Translations under genes and position numbers: made by a program | The notes under the pieces: model-generated | The model's input: the letters and a program-made list of their open reading frames with translations, nothing else | Told to the model about the DNA's origin: nothing | Database searches by the model: none | Assembly (NCBI GenBank): GCA_964036045.1 | Contig: OZ038395.1 | Span: 8,590,047-8,654,046, forward strand | Direction of reading: 5' to 3' | DNA: 64,000 nucleotides | Origin: Eutreptiella sp. 'Long Island Sound 2002' | Taxonomy: Eukaryota > Euglenozoa > Euglenophyceae > Eutreptiales > Eutreptiaceae | In this document: piece after piece, positions 55,837-64,000 of the stretch | Position numbering within the stretch: the stretch's first letter is position 1 | Layout of the letters: the number at the start of each line of letters is the position of its first letter

Positions 55837-58446
55837 ATGGATATTTCGCATAAACAAGGCGCAGCCCAGAGCCCGCTTCCGAACGTCTCAATTTCGACGC
55901 TGCTGAATCAAATCCACCAGAAACCAGAGCAAAGCCCCGCAGCCAAAAGTGTGGACTCCCCCTCAAACTCAGGAGCACCTGAGAGTCCACTCCGAAATTT
56001 CTCTGTTTCGACGCTGTTGAACCAAATACCCCAGAAACCAGAGCAAAGCCCCGCAGCCAAAAGTGTGGATTCCCCCTCAACCTCAGGAGCAACTGAGAGT
56101 CCACTCCGAAATTTCTCTGTTTCGACGCTGTTGAACCAAATACCCCAGAAACCAGAGCAAAGCCCCGCAGCCAAAAGTGTGGACTCCCCCTCAAACTCAG
56201 GAGCACCTGAGAGTCCACTCCGAAATTTCTCTGTTTCGACGCTGTTGAACCAAATACCCCAGAAACCAGAGCAAAGCCCCGCAGCCAAAAGTGTGGACTC
56301 CCCCTCACACTCAGGAGCAACTGAGAGTCCACTCCGAAATTTCTCTGTTTCGACGCTGTTGAACCAAAGCCCCGCAGCCAGAAGTGTGGACTCCCCCTCA
56401 AACTCAGGAGCAACTGAGAGTCCACTCCGGAATTTCTCTGTTTCGACGCTGTTGAACCAAATACCCCAGAAACCAGAGCAAAGCTCTACGTCAGAAAGTG
56501 CCAAGGCGCCCGCTTCACATTCAAGCCCCTGGCCTGGCCTTCCAAAGCCCAGCTCTTCTGCTGCAGCCACTCCAGCAACTGCCCAACATCCAGATACAAC
56601 GGCTGCTGTGGAACCTGGTACAACCTCCCGAATGGCCCGAACCACAGATACAGTGGCCGCAAAACGCGCGAAGGTCTCCCATACGACTCTGCAAATCATG
56701 TGTACCGGGCCGGCTGCGGCGGACGTGACCCTTGCAACTGCCACAACGGCTGATTCTTTGGATGGGGCCGGAGGTGCAAGCCCAGGCATGGCCCTTGTCC
56801 CTGACAACTCCCCAGAGACTGCCGGCACATTACCCTCGGCAGTGCCATGCAGCCCTAGCCAGGCCCCAAGCGCTCCCGCTGGCACCCCCACGTGCAAAGC
56901 AATCTCTGCACATCCCCGCTCTCCCGCTGCACTCCTCACATCAGCAATCCATCAGGGCCGTCGCAGGCCGCCCGACGCCACCGGGGGCGGCGTGGGGAGG
57001 GAGGGGAGCCCGGAGCTGCCGGAACTGGCAGACATAGTGCAAGGTGCGCCGCAGTGCTCCCCAGGCGGGCGGGCCGTCAAGCGCAGGCCCTTGCTGCATG
57101 TGGCCGCCACCTCCGCCAACTCCCCGGCGGAGCCCGATCCCCCGGACGCCGCTGTTGCATCGCAAGGCTCTGCTTTGCAGGCAATGGCCTCATTGGAGGA
57201 CTGGAAGGCGGATGTGCTGCTGGGGTTGCGCGGCCCTGCGCGGTCCACCGCCTCGCCCACCGCCTCCTACGAGCCAGACATCGACGCCCCGTCAGGGCCT
57301 GGGTCGCCGGGGCCTGTCAGCACCACCCGCGGTCCTCTGTACAAGCCCTCGGACGTCGCCACGAAGAACCCCGTCTGCCGCAGTCCCACGAGCCCGTCCA
57401 GGTCCGCCTTCCGCCCGGTGGTGCACCCAACCCCCACTGCCCCTCAGCCCCCCCCCCTGACAGGCCTCAGTCCCGGTGCGGGAGCCCGCCCCCCCTTCGC
57501 GCCCGCGCTGGCCCAGCCAAGCCCTCCCCACGAAACCTTCGCGGTCCCCAGTCCGCAGCCGCGCAGCCCCGGGCGTACATGTGTGGGGGGCAGGAAGGCC
57601 GCGGCAGCCCTCAGCCAGAGCCACACCCAGGGCCTGGGATCAGGCCTGGGGCTGGAGCCACCGCCGAAGCGGGCGCGGGGTTCGACACCCTCCATCTTCC
57701 CGCCGGCGTCGTACCCAGCACCCGTCCGAGTCCTTCCCAGTACCGTTGTGCAACTGCAGGACCACGCCGTGGCCTTGCAGGCCGCCGCGGACCTTGTCTC
57801 TTCGTCCTCCCCAGCCCTCAATTCCCCGAATTGCCTCAGGACCGGACCCAGCTCTGAGCTCATTGCGCCCGGCCCCGGCTGTGAGCCCAACAGGACCAGC
57901 TGCGGCGTCGTTCCCGGGCTGGCCCATGTACGGGCTGGCCTCACGTGGCTGCAGTTTGCGGTGCTGCTGCAGACGTACAGCCAACAGGAAGGCACCTCCG
58001 TACCCCATCAAGACTGGTACCGTGAGATGGCGCACGCCACTTTTGTACAGACGGCCGAGGCCTGCGAGGGCTATGCCGAGGCGGCCAGCGCGCAGGGCCT
58101 CAGGCCCAAGGCCTACCTCTGTTACACTTTGATGGTGTTCGCGTATCGCGGCGCGTGGCAGACGTCCTTTGGTGCCACGTCCACCCGGCACCACTGCCTC
58201 CAGACGCATTTGGCACAGGTCCAGACCACCCCCATGGAGGACGGGCCCGCTAGGGCGCTGTCATGGGCTGACGCGGCGGCGTACAGTGCTCCGATGGGGC
58301 ATATCATCAAGGTCTGGGAGTGGGCAGCTCGGGCAGAGTTCTATCGGGAGGGCCTACGGCCGTCCCCTGTCAATCAGAATCTCCTTCATGTCACTTTTGA
58401 AGACCTGGAGCAATATGTCAATACGATGCTGCCCCTTGTGCGGTGA
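55837..58446 (+). CDS. 869-residue Ser/Pro-rich protein with 38-residue repeats
   Basis: One uninterrupted exon from ATG 55837 to TGA 58444-58446, with strong GC codon bias. Residues about 1-220 are 38-residue repeats carrying SPLRNFSVSTLLNQ and QKPEQSPAAKSVDSPS. Residues 220-690 are low-complexity Pro/Ser/Ala with basic patches (KRRPLLH, PPKRARG), so probably disordered and nuclear. The last 180 residues are helical (GLTWLQFAVLLQTYSQQEGT ... KAYLCYTLMVFAYRGAW ... VTFEDLEQYVNTML). The order and spacing of the last helices recall the C-terminal homology domain of AF4/FMR2 scaffold proteins, but this is a by-eye resemblance. A transposon protein is an alternative. No TATA box was identified in the 248 bp upstream. 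Confidence 0.65.
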   Translation: MDISHKQGAAQSPLPNVSISTLLNQIHQKPEQSPAAKSVDSPSNSGAPESPLRNFSVSTLLNQIPQKPEQSPAAKSVDSPSTSGATESPLRNFSVSTLLNQIPQKPEQSPAAKSVDSPSNSGAPESPLRNFSVSTLLNQIPQKPEQSPAAKSVDSPSHSGATESPLRNFSVSTLLNQSPAARSVDSPSNSGATESPLRNFSVSTLLNQIPQKPEQSSTSESAKAPASHSSPWPGLPKPSSSAAATPATAQHPDTTAAVEPGTTSRMARTTDTVAAKRAKVSHTTLQIMCTGPAAADVTLATATTADSLDGAGGASPGMALVPDNSPETAGTLPSAVPCSPSQAPSAPAGTPTCKAISAHPRSPAALLTSAIHQGRRRPPDATGGGVGREGSPELPELADIVQGAPQCSPGGRAVKRRPLLHVAATSANSPAEPDPPDAAVASQGSALQAMASLEDWKADVLLGLRGPARSTASPTASYEPDIDAPSGPGSPGPVSTTRGPLYKPSDVATKNPVCRSPTSPSRSAFRPVVHPTPTAPQPPPLTGLSPGAGARPPFAPALAQPSPPHETFAVPSPQPRSPGRTCVGGRKAAAALSQSHTQGLGSGLGLEPPPKRARGSTPSIFPPASYPAPVRVLPSTVVQLQDHAVALQAAADLVSSSSPALNSPNCLRTGPSSELIAPGPGCEPNRTSCGVVPGLAHVRAGLTWLQFAVLLQTYSQQEGTSVPHQDWYREMAHATFVQTAEACEGYAEAASAQGLRPKAYLCYTLMVFAYRGAWQTSFGATSTRHHCLQTHLAQVQTTPMEDGPARALSWADAAAYSAPMGHIIKVWEWAARAEFYREGLRPSPVNQNLLHVTFEDLEQYVNTMLPLVR
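55921..56490 (+). repeat. 114-bp in-frame tandem repeat within the 869-codon gene
   Basis: AAACCAGAGCAAAGC starts at 55921, 56035, 56149 and 56263, giving an exact 114-bp (38-codon) period. A fifth unit has lost 27 bp in frame, and a sixth is partial. Units are almost identical, so the array is young or homogenised. Confidence 0.95.
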
Positions 58447-59505
58447 GACAGAGAAGGGGTCTAGAGCCCCCCCCCCCCCCTCAAGGACACCCCATGCTCA
58501 CGCCCTTGGAACACGCAACACAGGGTACTGCGGCCCCACCGACTTGTTCTCATGTCGCTGAAGCAAGTAAGATACAGCCCCCCCCCCCTTGACCCCGCCT
58601 CAACCCCTATCAAAGCCAGGCCCCTAACTCACATCTGTACATCTGCAGTGCGTCTAAGCAGGACCGCTTGTAAGCTGTCCGAGCACTGTGGTACTGCGCC
58701 AGAAGTGTAATAGTTGCACGCCGTGTGACCTCTGTGGGCCTGCAGGTTGTATCACTTCAGGGTCTGAAGGAGGTGAGGAGTTGGGTACAACATGGCCCTC
58801 CTTGTCGCTTTGCTCACTTGGGCCTGGGCTTCAGGGTACAACCCAAATAATTCTTGGCTGATTCATGTCTGTCCGCAACATTAAAAAAAAATGGTGCCTT
58901 CTGGTCAGATCCGTGGAGACAGGGTAACTGAAGAGGTTGAGTGCTGCTGGATGCAATTGTGGAAATGGCAGAAGAAGCATGGCGACGGCGACGGCGGATC
59001 AGGGAGCAGAGGAGACAGGGAAACAAGAACAGGGAAGGTAGAAGGAAGAAGTGGGGGATCGGGGTTCTGGCCAATATTCGACACTGCCCAAGGACCACTG
59101 CTAGCTAGAACTGTTCTTCAAGCATTGTTCTCCTCTTCCTCTCAAGATAGCTGTTGCGTGCTGGCTGTCTGAGTGGTGCGATGCTCATTCGATGAAACTG
59201 GTTTCGAAACCTGATCACACCCCAAGTTCCCAGTCAGCAGCAAGCTAGCTCATCACTAGATGGGGGCTCACAGAGCTGATCTCAGGGGCCGACCTTTTAT
59301 GTGCCGGACAGGCGATCTTCTAGAGGTGCTCCCAGGTGCCCTGAAACACTCATTTCACCTGACCTGACCCTCACAATAGGTGTTGAGCATTGCCCCAATT
59401 TTACCCCCCACTCACATGGCACTGTGTGCAGAGCCCTAGCACAACCAACATTCCATATGACAACGATTCCCCCATGGGCCTTGGTGGTCTTGACCGTTTA
59501 CCTAC
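58447..59505. other. No recognised gene
   Basis: Contains C runs after the stop codon and short open frames. No motif is recognised. Confidence 0.5.
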
Positions 59506-62500
59506 ATGGCTTCACCCTTGCCTTTACGTTTTGCTGGGGGACCTATGCAGAGAGGTCATTTGAATGGATCATACATAATGCCTGAATTTTGTGAAGTAGG
59601 GTACTCAGCCACCTTGGCCAGAGCCCAGGGGCACAATTTCAAGGGTTATTTGCATTGGGGTAAGGTGCTCGTAGTGGAGGGCTCTGAGTGCACGATCAAG
59701 TGGCAGACAGATAAGAAACCCAGTTCCCATTCTATTACAGATGTGTTTCTTACTGCTTTTCATAGCATTCCAAGTTTGGATAGTGCATCAGAGGCCCCTT
59801 TGTATCCGGAGTCTGACCACGAAGCTACTGACCCAAAAACGTCCCTACGCTCAGCTGCTCAGGAGAATACCCAGGCGCAGAGTGATCCAGCCAGGTTTTT
59901 TCTGCTCATTTCTACTGCAATACAACGTGCCACCCACTTGCCTGTGCTGCAGTGTCAAACAGCCATAGTGATCAACTCCTGAGTGCCACCCACTTGCCTG
60001 TGCTGCAGTGTCTGACAGCCATAGTGATCAACTCCTGAGAACCCTGCATCAAATGCTCATTTTCTGCGGCTTTCGCACTCTGCCCAGTCAGTCCCAAGTT
60101 CCAGATTCCTTGCTCAGACTTTGTTCAAAGGCATTACTCGGTGCACAAAGACGAGTGGTTTTGCCTCTGAGAGGTGGTTTTCAAGCACCACTCAGTGGGT
60201 GCACAATTTTGCCCATAATTTCATGCTCAAGTGTTGCTCTTTCCAAATGTCTTCAGATAATGGGTCAACATAGGCCAACCAAGGTGCACATAGGGAGGGA
60301 TGCTGGTTCTGTGTTTGTTTGGGTCATGTCCAAAAATCCACGGCACTCCAGCCTTTGTCCACAATCGACGACTCGATGCCATGCTCGTCTCTGCTGATGC
60401 ATGGAGAATATGTACTCCTGAGGCTTACTACACCCTAGACTATTCTAATGCCGGCGACCACCATGGTGTCACTATGGTGACCCACAGCCCACTCCAGGGG
60501 AGCCCCCCTCCACCACAAGGATTCGGTTTTGTAGCTCATTGGCCTGATTCCCTTTTTTACAAGTTCAAACGGCATATGACCAAATGGTCCAAGGCACATC
60601 CTAATACCGACTGCGCTTCAGTCGCAAGGGCCGACATGGTACCCAGTGAAATCCCACAATTTGTCCTGCAGCATCCAAGAAAAGAATTTGAGATTGACCC
60701 CCCGGGAACAAGCACTACATAGTGCTGTCATAGCCAACCCACACTCCCCATACACACTACATGAAGGGGCGGCATACATGGGGGACAAGGAAATGAGGGG
60801 CGCCCATAAGGCATTACGACAGTTTCGACGGAATGCACACCACCGAGGGAAAAATTTCTTCCAATCGCTACGAATGTGGCTCCTCACCCCTTTTCGTACT
60901 TCCAGCCCACAACCTACAGAAGGATCTGCACGGCGGCATCTCCCCCATTTTTCTGGTGTCCCCCCTTGGGGCCAGGACAAAGCCATGTCTATGATGAACG
61001 ACATTCTCCGCATACAGGAAGGGTTTAAGCTGAGCAACCCCACATGGAAGCAACTTTGCAAAGTCATCAAGCAGCCCAAAAAGAAAGCCCCCGGACCAGA
61101 CAAGATATCCCCGCACCTGTTGCAATGGCTCCCCAAGGAACTCCAATGGGATCTTTATCAGGCCATCCTCGACGTATGGGGGACAGGGGAAGTCCCACCA
61201 CATTGGTGGGAAGCTAGGCTCTCCCTTCTGTACAAGAAGGGCAACACGACGTGTGCCATGAACTATAGGTGGCCATCAGTGTATCCAACTGCATTTACAT
61301 AGTACTAGCCCTGCTCATTTTGGATGCCATACAACAACCCATAAATACAGCACTGTGTGACACTCAAGCGGGTAGTCATAAGGGTTACACCTCGCAGCAA
61401 GCCATGAACCTCCTTATGGAATTACATGAGAGACCCGAAGGCAGTTGCATCTATCTTCTTGACATTGCCAAAGCCTTTCCTAGTACCCCGCATGTGTGCC
61501 TTGTAGAGTCACTACAGGCAATAGGGGTGCCACCACATGTGAGCCGCATGGTCAAGTCCATATACACCCTAAGTACGTGTCAGTACGGAAAACGACGATT
61601 TCCCCTGACTAGGGGCATCAAAGAGGGCTGCCCCCTATCACCGGCAATGTTTGTGTTGGTATATGAGACCTTCCACGCAACTTTCGCCAAAGAATTTCCT
61701 GAAGCTAGTTTTTTTGTATCTATCAACGACATTGCAGTTGTTACCAAGAACACCCACGATATGTAGCGGGTGCCGAAGAGGGTACAAGAGTTGTCCCCCA
61801 TGTTAGGATTTCAGACAAATCCGGGTAAGACAGAGGTTTATAAATGGGCCACAACCCCACGGGCCAGGCAAAAGGGACAGGTGCCGCAGCATGATGTACT
61901 CCGATGGAATGGCAAGGACATATTGGTGCGACCCCCCATATTTAGATATTTAGGGCATACAATAGCGCGCCCCTCGTGGGCACAAAGAGCCAGAGACGAA
62001 GTCTTGGCTAAAAGTGGAGTCTGGTCTCACCCGGTACAGGCTTGGGGTAGTCAATGCGTACCGACCCTTGGGGGATATGGGAGCTGCACCCAGGTACATA
62101 CATATATACATTATGCATCATGTCACATATTGAGTACAATATATTAAATGGAACCCGCAATACATACCCGAAAGCGTCTTTTGTGTTTCTAAGATCATTG
62201 AAATACCGGTACAACGATATTTCGCCCTTACACGGCCGTGCACTTTTGCCGGATCCGGCTAAACATACCCTTGCCTTGCTTCGACACATAAAAATACCAT
62301 ACAGGTACATGAATATCACACATGCTACCCAATGAGGTAGGTCGAATAGCACACCTGATACTACGGGGTTTCAGCTTATCCGGTGAAACAAAACAATAGT
62401 TCAGAACATGGAGTAACATACGAATACGGCTGTACCATCCACACATCTTGATTATTTTACCGCTTATCCGACGTTTCACCGGATCCGGCGAAACAATCTC

Positions 62501-62838
62501 TGCTACCGGAATGTGCAACAAATTTGCTTTTAGGGTAACCCATAGAGTCTAAAGCTGGAAAATTCATTTGAAATGTCGGTTTCCTTAAATATTCCACTTT
62601 TGAGCTCAAAAAAATAAAGAAAATTTTCTGGCAAAACATCCGGTAAAACAAAAAAATCAACCTTCTTGAGTGGGGTTTTTGGCTGTGGGACTGCGTGGTA
62701 CGCATTGACCACCCCAAGATAAGGGCATTACCATTAAATGCATTTGAACGGGTACAACTGCTCAACTTTGTGCTCATCCCACGCTGGCTGTATCATACCA
62801 TGTTCATCGCACATGACCGCATGTTTCAGCACATATAG
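59506..62838 (+). pseudogene. Non-LTR (LINE-type) retrotransposon relic, endonuclease and RT
   Basis: In order: an endonuclease-like C-terminus (RRLDAMLVSADAW ... GDHHGVTM, 60366-60475), a linker, then RT motifs KKKAPGPDKIS (61080), LSLLYKKGNT ... NYRWPS, LLDIAKAFPSTPH (61459), GIKEGCPLSP (61616), SINDIAVV (61720) and LGFQTNPGKTE (61806). The C-terminal part resumes at 62665-62835 (FERVQLLNFVLIPRWLYHTM). Frames shift near 60700 and 61280, with a stop at 61764. The catalytic box has Asn in place of the first Asp (I-N-D-I), so RT is dead. The region 59506-60300 is assigned only by position. Confidence 0.7.
62085..62664. mobile_element. Probable insertion inside the LINE relic
   Basis: About 580 bp of AT-richer DNA separates two parts of the LINE protein. 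It holds several GGATCCGG and TCCGG-type motifs in opposite orientations (62249, 62376, 62475, 62638). Ends and target duplication were not resolved. Confidence 0.4.
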
Positions 62839-63130
62839 TACCGCCCCGCCCAATTTAGTACCCCCCCCCAAAATTTAGTACCCCCTTGGCCCTGTTGAGC
62901 AATCTACAAAAATCAGTACCCCCTTGAGCCTCCCAAGCAACGGAACACACACAAATCGACAAATCGCACTTTTCAGAGCTGCAAGCGTCACCTGAAGAAT
63001 GAAGTCAGTTTCATTTTTGCTTTTTTGCATTGGAAATTAGTACCCGCCCAAAATTAGTACCCGCCCAAAATTAGAACCCCCCTCCCCCCCTGGCCTTATT
63101 GAGCATTCTGCCGAAATTAGTCCCCTAGGG
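62839..63130. repeat. AATTTAGTACCCCC-type short repeats
   Basis: The phrase TTAGTACC with a following C run recurs about six times between 62838 and 63070. Confidence 0.75.
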
Positions 63131-63363
63131 TACTAAAATTGGGGTTAATGCCATGTCATGCTGATTGTGTGTGTTACTTATGTACTGCAAGTGGATGGGG
63201 GCAGAACATTGGACTGATGGGGCCGTGTACCCCTGCGATCCCCCGTCATTTGGGTGCGGTTCCACAGGGGATGTGGGGGAAACGGCGCGTGCGAGGGGGG
63301 CATGTAGGGTCGACAGAAGCATGCCCGTTTATCTCTGTGACCAGCTTATCAGCAGCCGCTCAA

Positions 63364-63738
63364 ATGGGGGCAGTCCTCGGAAGGGCTCGCGGATCGGAGC
63401 GTGATCCGAAGGCGGAGGCCATTGCCGCAGCGCCGATCCGGATATCGAGCGCCCCCGTGGACGATGGACAGCATGAGACCCCCGCACCGCCTCCGAGCTG
63501 CTGCCCCGAACCCTGCACCGACCGCCCGGCCTCGCTGCATCTGGACACAGTGTCGTCCATGTCACCGCCGCACAGCGACCCCGATGTGCGTTCTCCAACC
63601 TCGTTCATGGTGGAGATGGACGGCAGGGAAGGCACGCGGCTTTTCGCGGGCCATTGCCTCACGGCCGCGGCCGCGTGCGTGCTCCGGAATGCCTTGCAAA
63701 ATACCGCCACCATCAGCCGGCTGCCGCTCCGACAGCAG
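63364..63738 (+). CDS. Putative first coding exon of a new gene
   Basis: ATG at 63364 opens 125 codons ending at CAG, just before a good donor (GTACCC at 63739). The product is Ala/Pro/Ser-rich, then has SFMVEMDGREGTRLFAGHCL and TAAAACVLRNALQN, which look like folded protein. The reading frame continues only four codons past the donor. No family is recognised; the rest would lie beyond the window. Confidence 0.35.
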
Positions 63739-64000
63739 GTACCCACATGATGCTTTGTCACACCCCCGTTCCACTTGTTGCGCTTCTGGTCCACTTTGCC
63801 GCACTTCCGTTAAGCTTCCACTGCACTTTGCCCCCCCCCTCCCTCCCGTGTCCAACGAACACAGATGGAGCATCCTTGCTATGCTATCAAACAGCGCCGT
63901 GCTGAAACGGTGCGGGTGTACAGCATCCATCCGAATAGGGATGAAGGTGCAAGTGCACGGGGAGCCAATCCCTTCCGGGTCACATGGCAGGGACAGCTCA
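63739..64000 (+). other. Possible intron start; nothing else recognised
   Basis: If the donor at 63739 is real this is intronic. It contains a C run but no clear acceptor followed by coding sequence. Confidence 0.3.

Noticed and set aside
55718-56939. Long minus-strand frames opposite the 869-codon gene
   Set aside because: They are mirror frames of the 114-bp repeat; the plus strand has one uninterrupted frame to a single stop and a structured C-terminus.

Overview
The window is nuclear DNA of a eukaryote. A multi-exon gene with seven GT-AG introns, long non-coding stretches, microsatellites and transposon relics fill it, and there are no bacterial operons. My guess is a green alga, because the tyrosine-recombinase (YR) retrotransposons carry split direct repeats like those known from Volvox and Chlamydomonas. 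A Cymbomonas-like prasinophyte is possible, but species-level assignment is a low-confidence guess. G and C homopolymers of 8-18 bases are very common and break reading frames, so some apparent frameshifts may be assembly or sequencing errors.

Layout. From 1 to 10.4 kb is a nest of transposons. A PIF/Harbinger-like transposase reading frame (minus strand) is split by a nearly intact YR retrotransposon (723-5814; gag, YR, RT-RNase H; repeats A1...B1-A2...B2). A 48-bp tandem array and a decayed anonymous gene follow. A second Harbinger relic (9120-10415) is itself interrupted by a third element (9589-10200). From 10.4 to 22 kb no gene is recognised; there are dispersed repeats, hairpins, a 54-bp palindrome and a possible WWE-domain fragment.

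From 22.4 to 36.6 kb is the clearest host gene: eight exons that join in frame into an 822-residue protein with an N-terminal coiled coil and about 14 armadillo repeats. Its introns hold satellites, MITE-like elements and simple repeats. From 36.6 to 44.9 kb no gene is recognised; a 339-bp MITE at 41175-41513 is an internal-deletion derivative of the 9.1-10.4 kb Harbinger element.

From 44.95 to 54.82 kb is a second, older compound YR retroelement. Its outer copy reads on the plus strand (repeats, gag, YR N-terminus, RNase H). A 4.5-kb block between 47.5 and 52.0 kb carries further gag, YR and RT fragments on the minus strand. Another Harbinger-family element (54884-55588) sits just upstream of a single-exon 869-residue Ser/Pro-rich protein with 38-residue repeats (55837-58446). 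A dead LINE-type retrotransposon (59.5-62.8 kb) and a possible first exon of a new gene (63364-63738) close the window.

Two gene sets look worth following: the YR retroelements, all with the order gag-YR-RT, and the G5/C5-ended Harbinger family with 3-bp target duplications. In two cases removing the inserted element restores the interrupted transposase sequence, in the reading frame for one and at the nucleotide-alignment level for the other.
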